In this document: piece after piece, positions 14,496 through 23,166 of the stretch
Numbering within the stretch: the first letter of the stretch is position 1
Layout of the letters: every line of letters begins with the position of its first letter
DNA from: Olleya aquimaris
Lineage (GTDB): Bacteria; Bacteroidota; Bacteroidia; Flavobacteriales; Flavobacteriaceae
Direction: 5' to 3'
Assembly: GCF_003259525.1 (NCBI RefSeq)
Contig: NZ_QLLO01000002.1
Coordinates: forward strand, 62,001-126,000
Length of the DNA: 64,000 nucleotides
The notes under the pieces: model-generated
The model's database searches: none
The model's input: the letters and a program-made list of their open reading frames with translations, nothing else
What the model was told of the DNA's origin: nothing
Position numbers and translations under genes: made by a program

Positions 14496-15689
14496 TTACG
14501 CGTTGTCTTCTTCTATTTCGTCTTCAATTCTATTGTCATCAAAAGCACTAGGTAGTAGTTTTGGTATAAACTTAACCACTAATGGTAATAATAATGCACC
14601 TCCAGGTAATAAAAAGATTGCCAAACTAGGTACAGATTTAAAGATGTCTAATAATTGGTCTTGTACCTTTTTTTGTTCTTCTTTACTTAAATCTCTAATG
14701 GTAGAATGCGATAGTAGTACCAGCAGTTCTTTACTTTCAGAGAGTTCTTTGGTTAATCGTTTACTATTTCTTTTAATTAGCTTTAATACCATATTACTAG
14801 AGTTATCGTAAAACGTTTTTACAATATTTTTAGATCCTAATAAGGGTACTTTGTCTCTGTAAGTTTTATAAAAGTCTTCAATAGTTTTTGAGGCTTCATC
14901 TATTTGATGTTGCGTTAAATTAAGTTTATCGCCTAGAGTGTTTAAAAACAATTCTTCTTCGTTATCAATTTTAGCATCAGTCCAAGTTGCCATAGCTGCA
15001 AGATCTAAGCAATAACGTGCAAATAAGTTGGTGTCTACAGTATTTATAGCTTCATTAAACATTAAAACGGTGTCCCGTTGATAGCGTAGAGACTGTTCAA
15101 ATAAGTTAATTAAACTTTTATCGTAATCGGATTTGTTTTTCTTACTATTTAATGTGTTTAACACGATACTTTCAATTACAGCTTCATATTTTTGAATAGC
15201 GTCCTCTGTAATGTTGCCAGTTTTTAAATAGTTTCTAAAAGCCAACACATCTACAAATAACAACGCATTTGTAATAAAGTAATTAAAGCTTTTATCTATT
15301 AAATTATCATCAATTTGAATGCGTTTATTTATAATTCGCTCTACTTGATCTTTAATGTTTTTAGACCCAATTAAAGCTTCCAGAAACGAGACCCTTTTTT
15401 TATTTATAGCATTATAAAAATTGGCGACTTCAGTGTAAAAATCGTTTGTGGTAATATGGTTAGTGTAGGCAATATGTAATGCAATGACTAAGTTTATTTT
15501 ACAGATTTCGTCAGATTCAAAATCTTCATAATTAAACCAGTCATTGACCACCTTTACATTACTACCATATATAAATCCACAGTCTCTAAAGTGTCTGTAA
15601 TATACTTCTAAGTCATTGTCTTTAAAGAGTTCTTCAGGATTTAACTCTTTAATTAATTTTTTAATCCAGCCTGCTGCAGATGGGTTCAT
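14496..15689 (-). CDS. LETM1-related protein
   Basis: 397 residues, mostly helical and acidic. Only the C-terminal part is recognisable: a LETM1-like hydrophobic stretch near residues 350-385, FLLPGGALLLPLVVKFIPK then LLPSAFDD, like the LETM1 mitochondrial core. The rest (about 1-330) has no clear domain. Flavobacteriaceae proteins of this type are known as LETM1-related and some have been linked to biofilm. I cannot support a specific role. It is a single gene on the minus strand, convergent with the LytTR gene. Confidence 0.78.
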   Translation of the reverse strand: MNPSAAGWIKKLIKELNPEELFKDNDLEVYYRHFRDCGFIYGSNVKVVNDWFNYEDFESDEICKINLVIALHIAYTNHITTNDFYTEVANFYNAINKKRVSFLEALIGSKNIKDQVERIINKRIQIDDNLIDKSFNYFITNALLFVDVLAFRNYLKTGNITEDAIQKYEAVIESIVLNTLNSKKNKSDYDKSLINLFEQSLRYQRDTVLMFNEAINTVDTNLFARYCLDLAAMATWTDAKIDNEEELFLNTLGDKLNLTQHQIDEASKTIEDFYKTYRDKVPLLGSKNIVKTFYDNSSNMVLKLIKRNSKRLTKELSESKELLVLLSHSTIRDLSKEEQKKVQDQLLDIFKSVPSLAIFLLPGGALLLPLVVKFIPKLLPSAFDDNRIEDEIEEDNA

Positions 15690-15844
15690 TTAGGTATTTG
15701 TATTAAAGTATAAAGATACTTTTTTAATCTTATTTAGCACATTTTTTTCGCTTTAACAAAACTTTAATAAAACCGCTTTTACAATAGTTGCGTATGTGTA
15801 TGTGAGAACCAAAAATATTAATTAACAAAAAATCTCAAAACATT

Positions 15845-16495
15845 ATGAAAAATTTCAAATTTATTTTAGGAGTAGGCGTATTTGCAGCAGCAAGTTTCTT
15901 CTTCTTATCAGCGGATCACATTGATGCTCCTGCTGTACAAGGTGGTACAAGTGATATCACAGATTTTTATGCCTTTCAAGGTGAAGACTCAAACAATTTA
16001 GTATTTGTTGCTAACGTACAAGGCTTATTAAGTCCTTCTGCTACTGCAAGTGCAAGTTTTGATGAGAATGTCATGATTGAATTTAATATTGACAACACAG
16101 GTGATAATGTTGAAGACTTAGTAATACAAGCTATACCAAGAGATGGTAAAATGTACTTTTTTGGACCAGTTGCTCCAGGTACAACAGGATTAAGTAGTAC
16201 AGTAATTGGATCTGGACCACAAACAGTTGTAGATATTACAGCATATGGATCTACTCCAGTAGTACAAACTACAGCTGGTATTTCTGCTTTTGCAGGACCA
16301 AGAGATGACCCATTCTTTTTTGACTTTGCTCAGTATAGTGCAATTATAGGTGGTACAGCTTCAGGATTTAATAATCCAGGTTCAGACACTTTTGCAGGTA
16401 CAAACGTTATGTCAATTGTAATTGAAGTACCAAAATCTATGATTGGTGGTTCAGGAACTATCAATACTTGGGTAGAATCTAAATCAAAGTCATAA
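15845..16495 (+). CDS. DUF4331 protein, N-terminal half of the module (exported)
   Basis: 216 residues with an N-terminal signal (hydrophobic run AAASFFFLSADH). It has the DUF4331 opening DHIDAP then DITDFYAF, and FAGPRDDPFFFDFAQY near residue 150. Members elsewhere usually carry these together with a C-terminal QxGRPAxNTVF block in one longer chain. Here that block is in the next gene, 25 bases downstream. DUF4331 has no firmly known function. The acidic, aromatic-rich core suggests metal or ligand binding. It is the first gene of a unit ending in a TonB-dependent receptor. Confidence 0.85.
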   Translation: MKNFKFILGVGVFAAASFFFLSADHIDAPAVQGGTSDITDFYAFQGEDSNNLVFVANVQGLLSPSATASASFDENVMIEFNIDNTGDNVEDLVIQAIPRDGKMYFFGPVAPGTTGLSSTVIGSGPQTVVDITAYGSTPVVQTTAGISAFAGPRDDPFFFDFAQYSAIIGGTASGFNNPGSDTFAGTNVMSIVIEVPKSMIGGSGTINTWVESKSKS

Positions 16496-16520
16496 ACACT
16501 AACCATTAAAACATAAAAAC

Positions 16521-17078
16521 ATGAAAAATTTAAAAAATATATTTACAGTCCTTTTAATAACTCTAGTAGCATTTAATTGCTCTAACGATGATGATGCAGG
16601 ACCAAACAGCCCAACAGGACCTGATTTTACAGGAACTTACACACAAAAAGATCAAATGGGTAGACCAGCTGTTAATACAGTATTTGTGTCTTCAGGATCT
16701 AAAGACTCATTCAATACAACAATTCCAAGTAACCAAAATGCGGCTTTCCAAGCTATGTTTGAAGCTAACTTAACAGGATTAAGTCCAGCTTATGCAAATC
16801 CAGGAGACCAAAACGCATTAGGTTTAGATGCTCCAACTTTTACAGGTTTATTAGCAACAGACGTATTAAATGTGTCTCTTGACGGAACAACTACATTTTA
16901 TGATGGAACTAATGTTTTAACAGGTCGTGCTTTAGCGGATGACGTAATTACAGTAGAATTATTATTGATTTTTGGAGGAGAAGATTTCTCTGAGAACCCA
17001 ACGTTATCTAACGATAATGTGGATGCCAATGATAAATCGTTTTCAACGTCTTTTCCATATTTAGCATCACCTTGGTAG
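16521..17078 (+). CDS. DUF4331 lipoprotein, C-terminal half of the module
   Basis: 185 residues. A lipoprotein signal ends VAFNCSNDDD, with several Asp right after the lipidated Cys, a pattern associated in Bacteroidota with export to the cell surface. The DUF4331 C-terminal block is present as QMGRPAVNTVFV near residue 45. Near the end is SFPYLASPW, a typical DUF4331 closing motif. With the preceding gene it makes up one full DUF4331 module split in two proteins. A hairpin terminator and a short CCCTC repeat follow. Confidence 0.85.
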   Translation: MKNLKNIFTVLLITLVAFNCSNDDDAGPNSPTGPDFTGTYTQKDQMGRPAVNTVFVSSGSKDSFNTTIPSNQNAAFQAMFEANLTGLSPAYANPGDQNALGLDAPTFTGLLATDVLNVSLDGTTTFYDGTNVLTGRALADDVITVELLLIFGGEDFSENPTLSNDNVDANDKSFSTSFPYLASPW

Positions 17079-17114
17079 AATCCCTCATATCCCTCTAAAT
17101 CCCTCAAATCCCTC
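17079..17114 (+). repeat. ATCCCTC short tandem repeats
   Basis: Four near-copies of ATCCCTC with A/T spacers directly after the DUF4331 lipoprotein stop codon and before the terminator hairpin. Function unknown, possibly simple sequence expansion. Confidence 0.55.
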
Positions 17115-17116
17115 AA

Positions 17117-17148
17117 AACACTATGCAATTTTAAAATTGCATAGTGTT
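17117..17148 (+). terminator. perfect 16-bp hairpin within the DUF4331 operon
   Basis: Arms 17117-17132 and 17133-17148 are perfectly complementary (AACACTATGCAATTTT). The tip is AT-rich and would open to a small loop. A weak T stretch follows. It lies between the DUF4331 genes and the TPR lipoprotein/TonB receptor genes, so it may reduce expression of the latter. Confidence 0.6.
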
Positions 17149-17212
17149 AATTTACCAATACTTAACGTATTACCTACAAAACAAACAAACAAACAAACAA
17201 AAATCAAAAATT

Positions 17213-18496
17213 ATGAACACTAAACTATACATGCTACTATTTGTTATACTGATGGCAAGTAGTTGTTCAGAAAAAAATAAAACCATTACTAATCCTGAAG
17301 ATTACAACCAGTATTTAACTCTACAAACAAATACTGAAACTAAAAATGCTACAGAAGATTACAATTTTTGGAATACAAAATTAGAATTAGCCCCAAACCA
17401 ATTTCCATATTTGTCTAAAATTGCTGATGCAGAGTCTAGATTATTTAAATCTACAGGAGATATCGAAAAATTAATTGACGCAGAAAAAACGTTACTTCAA
17501 TTAAATGAACACACTCAATATAATTCTGCTGGAAATTTACGTGCTTTAGCTAGAAATTACATCTCTCAACATAGATTTAATGAAGCTTTAGAAATTCTTA
17601 AAAAAGCTGAAAACAATGGTGAAAACCTTAAAGGCACTCAAAAAATGTTATTTGATGTACACATGGAACTGGGTAACTATCAATTAGCAAAAAATTATTT
17701 AGAAACTGTAAAAGACTTTAGCGATTTTGGATACTTAATTAGATTATCTAAATGGAGCGATCATAAAGGTGACTTAGCGTCTGCTATAAAATATTTAGAA
17801 AAAGCAACAACAATTGCTGAATCTTCTAAATTAGAAGGTTTAATAGAATGGTCTTATACAAATCTAGCAGATTTTTATGGTCATGATGGACAAATAGAAA
17901 ACTCATACAATCATTATTTAAAAGCATTAGCTTTAAATCCTGATGATGCTTACGCTAAAAAAGGAATTGCTTGGATTGTGTATTCTTACGAGAAGAATAC
18001 GACAGAGGCTAACCGTATTTTAGATTCGTTAACCAAATTACACAATGCTCCAGATTACTTGCTTTTTAAAGCAGAAATTGCAGAATATGATAATGATGAG
18101 GTTTCTAAAAACCAGTATCTAAATGCTTATTTTGATGCTATTGATAACCCAAATTATGGAGATATGTACAATGTGTATTCTTCAAAAATTTTAGCCGAAA
18201 CTAATAGCAAAAAAGCAATAGAATTAGCACAAATAGAAGTGGACAACAGACCAACTCCATTGTCTTATGATTTATTAGCATGGAGTTACTTTAAAGACGG
18301 AAACACAACAGAAGCTTTAAACATTGTAGAAAACCATGTTGTTGGTAAAACCTTTGAACCAGAAGCGCAATACCATATTGCAGAAATCTATAAAGCTAAT
18401 GGTAAACAAAATGAGGTCACAAAACTTAAAAAAGAATTACAAGAGGCTAGTTACGAGCTAGGACCATTAACAGCACAAGTCATAAACCAACTTTAA
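17213..18496 (+). CDS. TPR-repeat lipoprotein
   Basis: 427 residues from the ATG at 17213. An upstream in-frame ATG at 17144 falls in the hairpin and the ACAA repeats and is rejected. The lipoprotein signal ends LMASSCSEKN. The mature protein is built of tetratricopeptide-like helices, clear at about 215-280 (YTNLADFYGHDGQIENSYNH, then ALNPDDAYAKKGIAW) and 370-420. It is probably a periplasm-facing or surface binding protein that works with the TonB-dependent receptor ten bases downstream, like an accessory lipoprotein for ligand capture. Function inferred from context. Confidence 0.82.
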   Translation: MNTKLYMLLFVILMASSCSEKNKTITNPEDYNQYLTLQTNTETKNATEDYNFWNTKLELAPNQFPYLSKIADAESRLFKSTGDIEKLIDAEKTLLQLNEHTQYNSAGNLRALARNYISQHRFNEALEILKKAENNGENLKGTQKMLFDVHMELGNYQLAKNYLETVKDFSDFGYLIRLSKWSDHKGDLASAIKYLEKATTIAESSKLEGLIEWSYTNLADFYGHDGQIENSYNHYLKALALNPDDAYAKKGIAWIVYSYEKNTTEANRILDSLTKLHNAPDYLLFKAEIAEYDNDEVSKNQYLNAYFDAIDNPNYGDMYNVYSSKILAETNSKKAIELAQIEVDNRPTPLSYDLLAWSYFKDGNTTEALNIVENHVVGKTFEPEAQYHIAEIYKANGKQNEVTKLKKELQEASYELGPLTAQVINQL

Positions 18497-18506
18497 ACCA
18501 ACCATT

Positions 18507-20735
18507 ATGAAAAAGATTTTCACTTTAATAGGATTGGTGTGTCTTGTTGTGTCAACCCATGCACAATCTGTAAAGGGTTATGTTATGGATAATAACCAAC
18601 CGTTAGAAACAGCTTATGTGTATAACGAAAACTCTAAAGAACACGCGCATACAAATCAATTAGGACAATTTATTATAAATAATACCAATTTAGGAGATAG
18701 CCTAACTGTGGGTCTATTGGGTTATCAAAAAACTACCCTAGTTTTAACTGAAGCTGCTTTACAAAACACTTTAATTATAAATCTAGAATCTAAAGCATTT
18801 GTTTTAGACGAGTTAGTATTAACAGAACCAATAGATGTTTTAAACAGTATTGTAAAAATAGATTTAGAGACCAGTCCAATAAATTCTTCACAAGAAATAT
18901 TAAGAAAAGTTCCAGGTTTAATCATTGGTCAGCATGCTGGAGGTGGTAAAGCCGAACAATTATTTTTAAGAGGATTTGACGTAGATCATGGTACAGATGT
19001 TAGTTTGATTGTAGACGGTATGCCAGTAAATATGGTGTCTCACGCACATGGTCAAGGTTACAGCGATTTACATTTTTTAATTCCAGAAACTATTAATAAT
19101 ATTAGTTTTGGAAAAGGACCTTATTATGCTAATCATGGTGATTTTACTACTGCAGGTTTTGTAGATTTTAAAACTAAAGACAAGCTGCAAGACAATTTAA
19201 TTAGTTTTTCTGCAGGACAATTTAATTCGCTTAGAACATTAGGTTTATTTAATCTTATAGACAATAAAAATTCTCAAAATGCCTATGTAGCAGTAGAGTA
19301 TATTGAAACCGATGGACCTTTCGAGTCGCCTCAAAACTTTAGCAGACTTAATGTATTTGGTAAATACAACGCATTTATAAATAACAATTCTAAAATTGGT
19401 TTAACCCTAAGTCATTTTACTAGTCAATGGGATGCTTCGGGACAAATCCCACAACGATTGGTGAATGATGGTACATTAACCAATTTTGGTGCAGTGGATG
19501 ATACAGAAGGAGGTTATACTAGTCGTACAAATTTTAATGTGCAATACAATACCCTTTTAGATAACGATATAGCAGTACAGTCTAATGCGTTTTACTCTAA
19601 TTATAATTTTGAATTGTATTCCAACTTTACTTTTTTTCTGGAAGACCCTGTAAATGGAGACCAAATTAGACAAAAAGAAGACCGTAACATCTTTGGTTTT
19701 AATACACAGTTTAAAAAAGATTTTTATTACAACAGTTTTGATGTGACTTACACTTCTGGTTTAGGATTACGTTATGACGATGTAAATGATATAGAATTAT
19801 CACACACATTAAATAGAAAAACAACATTAGAAAATATTCAGTTAGGTAATGTTAATCAACGTAATTTATATGGTTTTTTTAATGCCGAAATAGATTTAGG
19901 TAAGGTAAAAATTACTCCAGCTTTACGTTTAGAGTATATAAAGTTTCAGTATCAAGATCTGTTAAGCGAAACCTATAGTAATTTAACAGATAGCGAAGTG
20001 GCATTACTACCAAAACTATCTATTCAATACAATCAAAATGAAAATTTACAATGGTTTATTAAATCTGGTATTGGATTTCATTCTAACGATTCTAGAGTTG
20101 TGCTAAACCAAAATATAGATAATGCATTGCCTAAAGCGTATGGTGTAGATATAGGAAATATTTGGAAACCTACCAATAAATTGGTGCTAAATACTGCGTT
20201 ATGGTATTTGTTTTCTGAAGAAGAATTTGTGTACGTAGGAGATGCTGGGATTATTGAACCTAGCGGAAAATCTGAACGTTACGGAATTGATTTTGGTATT
20301 AGATATCAACTTACAGACAACATCTATTTTAATACAGATGCGACATTAACTAAAGCAAGAAGCTTGGAAGCAGAAAAAGGTAATAATTACATACCCTTAG
20401 CACCAGATTTTACTCTGGTTGGCGGATTAGCATTTAAAGACATTAATAATTTTTCTGGAGGAATTAATTACAGATATGTAGATAATAGACCAGCAAATGA
20501 AGATAATAGCGTAGTAGCAGAAGGCTATTTTGTTACCGATTTAAATATTAATTACAATTTTAATAAACACTGGAAATTAGGTGTTGTTATTGAAAATGTA
20601 TTGGATACAGATTGGAAAGAAACTCAGTTTTTAACCGAATCTAGATTACAAAATGAGGCACAACCAGTAGAAGAAATTCATTTTACACCTGGTACACCTT
20701 TTAATTTTAAAACAACATTAAGTTATTCGTTTTAA
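18507..20735 (+). CDS. TonB-dependent receptor with a His-rich plug loop
   Basis: 742 residues. A signal peptide (cut near THAQ) is followed by a regulatory-like domain (about 20-100, with VKGYVMDNNQPLETAYVYNE). The plug domain (about 110-220) contains LRGFDVDHGTD and VSHAHGQGYSDLHFL. The beta-barrel continues to the terminal FKTTLSYSF. The His cluster in the plug and the co-transcribed DUF4331 and TPR lipoproteins suggest uptake of a metal or metal complex, but no ligand can be assigned. It is the last gene of the plus-strand unit, followed by hairpins at 20876 and 21073. Confidence 0.9.
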   Translation: MKKIFTLIGLVCLVVSTHAQSVKGYVMDNNQPLETAYVYNENSKEHAHTNQLGQFIINNTNLGDSLTVGLLGYQKTTLVLTEAALQNTLIINLESKAFVLDELVLTEPIDVLNSIVKIDLETSPINSSQEILRKVPGLIIGQHAGGGKAEQLFLRGFDVDHGTDVSLIVDGMPVNMVSHAHGQGYSDLHFLIPETINNISFGKGPYYANHGDFTTAGFVDFKTKDKLQDNLISFSAGQFNSLRTLGLFNLIDNKNSQNAYVAVEYIETDGPFESPQNFSRLNVFGKYNAFINNNSKIGLTLSHFTSQWDASGQIPQRLVNDGTLTNFGAVDDTEGGYTSRTNFNVQYNTLLDNDIAVQSNAFYSNYNFELYSNFTFFLEDPVNGDQIRQKEDRNIFGFNTQFKKDFYYNSFDVTYTSGLGLRYDDVNDIELSHTLNRKTTLENIQLGNVNQRNLYGFFNAEIDLGKVKITPALRLEYIKFQYQDLLSETYSNLTDSEVALLPKLSIQYNQNENLQWFIKSGIGFHSNDSRVVLNQNIDNALPKAYGVDIGNIWKPTNKLVLNTALWYLFSEEEFVYVGDAGIIEPSGKSERYGIDFGIRYQLTDNIYFNTDATLTKARSLEAEKGNNYIPLAPDFTLVGGLAFKDINNFSGGINYRYVDNRPANEDNSVVAEGYFVTDLNINYNFNKHWKLGVVIENVLDTDWKETQFLTESRLQNEAQPVEEIHFTPGTPFNFKTTLSYSF

Positions 20736-20875
20736 ATAAAATAAAACCTTACTAGTAAAAATTACGTAAGTATTTGTGACTATCAGTTTAGGGGATAAAT
20801 AATTGATTAGTAGTGCAACTAACAATACGTTAAATGCTATGAAAAAGTAAGGTTTGTTTTTTGTTAGTTTGTTTT

Positions 20876-20907
20876 GAAAGTGCTTGGATATTAATTCAAG
20901 CACTTTC
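20876..20907 (+). terminator. 11-bp hairpin terminator after the TonB-dependent receptor
   Basis: Arms GAAAGTGCTTG (20876-20886) and CAAGCACTTTC (20897-20907), 10-base loop, then TTATTTT. It would end transcripts coming from the DUF4331/receptor unit. Confidence 0.7.
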
Positions 20908-21072
20908 TTATTTTATAGTCAATGGTAGTTGTCTTAATAAATTGTAGGTGAAATGAAAGAAGATAAGCTGATTTTATATACGATATATTAAAAGTATATG
21001 GATGGAATACAGATGAAGAATAGCAGCAAATTAGCTAATAACTACCTTATAATTAGATAACATAAAGACATA

Positions 21073-21100
21073 AAAAAAGACACCTATTGGTGTCTTTTTT
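21073..21100. terminator. bidirectional hairpin terminator
   Basis: Arms AAAAAAGACACC (21073-21084) and GGTGTCTTTTTT (21089-21100) with a TATT loop. A and T runs on the two sides serve both the plus-strand receptor unit and the minus-strand anti-sigma gene that stops at 21122. Confidence 0.8.
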
Positions 21101-21121
21101 ATTATTTATAACCTATTTGTT

Positions 21122-21922
21122 CTAGTTAGACGCTAAAGCACCTAGAGTATATAATTGCTCTAATGTTGGAGAAACACTTCCTCCAGCTGGTTCTAAAGTA
21201 ATACCAAATGCTTGAGACTCGTTGGTGTTTTCTAACTTAAAGATCTTGTTATCGTCTTGTATAAATTCGTCTATAGTCCCTAAACTAGTAGGAGTAAGCG
21301 GATTTAAAGTTAAAGACCACACTTGGTATACTTTACCTTCTGGTGGTTCTGGTAAACCTTGTAAATCTAAATAGACTGTATCATCATTTTTATCCCAATA
21401 AACAGTCGCATAAGCTCCAGGAGCAGCTGCTTGACCTTCTAATGGAATGTTAATAATGGATTTGTCTCTAATAATGTTTAACAGGTTTTTAGTTTCAGCT
21501 AAATCTGTTTTAGACGTTTCCATTTGGATTTCTATAAAATCTTTTTCTGTAGTTACCGTTTGTATTTGGTTTTCTAATTCAGAATTTTGATTTAAAGTCC
21601 AAAGTAAACCTCCAGCTAAAACTACTGCTGCAGCCCAACCTGTATAACTAAACCATTTAGTTTTTGGTTTGTTTAGGCTAATTACTTTACCATCTGTATC
21701 GTTAGTATTTAATCTTCCTTTTATGGTATTAAAGTCAATATCCTTTTTAGGAGCAACACTAGCAGTTAATTTAACTAATGCAGCTTCAATTTCTAATACT
21801 TCTTTTAATACTTCAGGGTGTTTTAACATCAAGTCATACACCTCTTGGTTTTCTTTTTCAGATAGCTTACCAGCAACGTAAAGTTCTAGTATCCCTGAGT
21901 TTATGTAGTCGTTAATGTTCAT
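21122..21922 (-). CDS. anti-sigma factor with RskA-like C-terminal domain
   Basis: 266 residues. The N-terminal cytoplasmic part (1-95) begins MNINDYINSGILELYVAGKL. One transmembrane helix lies at about 98-115 (GWAAAVVLAGGLLWTL), followed by a coiled-coil-like stretch (about 120-160). The periplasmic RskA-type domain includes VYQVWSLTLNPLTPTSLGTI. The start is one base after the stop of the ECF sigma factor gene. The protein should hold that sigma factor at the membrane until a signal triggers release. There is no zinc-finger motif in the N-terminus, as in many RskA relatives. Confidence 0.88.
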   Translation of the reverse strand: MNINDYINSGILELYVAGKLSEKENQEVYDLMLKHPEVLKEVLEIEAALVKLTASVAPKKDIDFNTIKGRLNTNDTDGKVISLNKPKTKWFSYTGWAAAVVLAGGLLWTLNQNSELENQIQTVTTEKDFIEIQMETSKTDLAETKNLLNIIRDKSIINIPLEGQAAAPGAYATVYWDKNDDTVYLDLQGLPEPPEGKVYQVWSLTLNPLTPTSLGTIDEFIQDDNKIFKLENTNESQAFGITLEPAGGSVSPTLEQLYTLGALASN

Positions 21923-21923
21923 C

Positions 21924-22451
21924 TTATAATACCGCTTCTCTTAATTCTTTTATACAATTTCTATTTCTTGTTTTTATAGTACCTATTGGCATATCTAATG
22001 CTTCTGAAGCTTCCTTTTGTGTGAAACCTTTAAAGTATAATAGCTCAATAACTTCTATACATTTTTTAGCTAGTTTATTGACAAACTTTTTAATGCCAAT
22101 TGCATCTGTCGAGTCGTCTAAACTATCTTCTGATTGTATGATATCTACGAAATAATCGGAGTTTAGGTTTTTACCTGAATTTTTAAAGGACTTAGATCTG
22201 GTTTTATCTATCGCTGCATTTCTGGATATGTTAATTAACCACGTAAAAAAACGTCCTTTTTTTACATCATAACTATCGGATTTATGCCAAGCTTTAATAA
22301 ACACATCTTGCATAACTTCTTCTGCTATATCGTTATCTCTAACAATGTTGTATATAACACCATGCATACTGTCTTTATACATGTTGTAAAGCTTTTCAAA
22401 AGCTTTTTCGTCTTTGTTTTTAAATTGTACTACTAAAGTGTCTAAATCCAT
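21924..22451 (-). CDS. ECF-type RNA polymerase sigma factor (SigK-like)
   Basis: 175 residues. Region 2 has DIAEEVMQDVFIKAWHKSD and FFTWLINISRNAAIDKTRSK. Region 4 has LLYFKGFTQKEASEALDMP and GTIKTRNRNCIKELR. The sequence order and the RskA-type anti-sigma partner place it near SigK/RpoE-like factors. It is the first gene of the pair. The upstream SOD gene ends in its own terminator, so the pair must have its own promoter in the 40 bases before the ATG, where I find no clear TAnnTTTG. Confidence 0.92.
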   Translation of the reverse strand: MDLDTLVVQFKNKDEKAFEKLYNMYKDSMHGVIYNIVRDNDIAEEVMQDVFIKAWHKSDSYDVKKGRFFTWLINISRNAAIDKTRSKSFKNSGKNLNSDYFVDIIQSEDSLDDSTDAIGIKKFVNKLAKKCIEVIELLYFKGFTQKEASEALDMPIGTIKTRNRNCIKELREAVL

Positions 22452-22490
22452 ATATAGTTTATGTTGTACTAATGTATTAATAATTTATAT

Positions 22491-22513
22491 AAAAAAATCG
22501 CTATTAAGCGATT
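22491..22513 (-). terminator. hairpin terminator of the SOD-like gene
   Basis: On the minus strand, AATCGCT (22513-22507) and AGCGATT (22502-22496) pair perfectly around a 4-base loop, followed by seven T. The gene stop is at 22536, just upstream. Confidence 0.78.
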
Positions 22514-22535
22514 GATTTATATTATTTAGGCATGC

Positions 22536-23102
22536 TTATTCAATTATACCTCCACAACTCACTCGCCCTCCAGCATCACCTGTAGGTTGGGTAGTAAAGT
22601 CGTCTATTCCCTCATGTACTATAATTGCTTTTCCTAAAATGTCTTTGTTTTTGTCACCACAACCAATACACCATTGGTCTGTAGTAAGTATCTTTACAGC
22701 TTGACCTTTTTCGTTTGCTTCTAAGTTACCTATATCACCTTTATGAAAGCCTTTAGAACTTCCCCATTCTCCGTGAGGCGCTCCTGTTGGATTCCAGTGT
22801 CCACCAGTAGATTTTCCATCATCCGAAGAGCAATCTGCTTTCTCATGAATGTGTATGGCATGTGTGCCTGGTTCTAATCCACTAACCATCGCATGAAATT
22901 CTACTTTACCATCTTCAGTTTCATAAAACACAACATTTCCTGTAACATTACTACCGCTTTTAGATTCTAATTTTACTTTCACTTTTTTAGCAGTTTCAGC
23001 AAAGGTTTTTTCTGTTTCAGGTGCTGTTTTATCTTTTTTACAACTTACCGCTAATACTAATGTAAGTGCTAATACTATTAAGTTTATTTTTTTCATTGTC
23101 AT
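22536..23102 (-). CDS. Cu/Zn superoxide dismutase family lipoprotein
   Basis: 188 residues with lipoprotein signal (run ending LAVSCKKDK, lipidated Cys near 21). Copper and zinc ligands are visible: HIHEKADC (H-x-H), GGHWNP, the zinc loop PHGEWGSSKGFHKGDIGNL and the fourth copper His in IIVHEGID. The closing AGGRVSCGG supplies the second disulfide Cys and the guidance Arg. It should detoxify superoxide in the periplasm. An ATG two codons later (23096) is an equally good start. Single gene with its own terminator. Confidence 0.92.
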   Translation of the reverse strand: MTMKKINLIVLALTLVLAVSCKKDKTAPETEKTFAETAKKVKVKLESKSGSNVTGNVVFYETEDGKVEFHAMVSGLEPGTHAIHIHEKADCSSDDGKSTGGHWNPTGAPHGEWGSSKGFHKGDIGNLEANEKGQAVKILTTDQWCIGCGDKNKDILGKAIIVHEGIDDFTTQPTGDAGGRVSCGGIIE

Positions 23103-23166
23103 TGTTTTTTGGTTAAAGTAGAAAGTTAAGCAGATAATTATGCTTTTGCAAATTACTTGCTGTTAA

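Larger units (their letters stand above)
20736..21121. other. 386-base intergenic region with nested inverted repeats, no convincing gene
   Basis: No supported protein gene. AAACCTTAC (20744-20752) and GTAAGGTTT (20847-20855) are complementary and bracket about 95 bases, followed by a T-rich run. Two further hairpins are listed separately. The stretch may be a structured 3' UTR or encode a small RNA. A 61-codon minus-strand frame here shows no family resemblance. Confidence 0.4.

Noticed and set aside
20718..20903. 61-codon minus-strand frame after the TonB-dependent receptor
   Set aside because: It overlaps the receptor's end and hairpin sequences, has no recognisable family or start context, and lies in a region better explained as 3' UTR.
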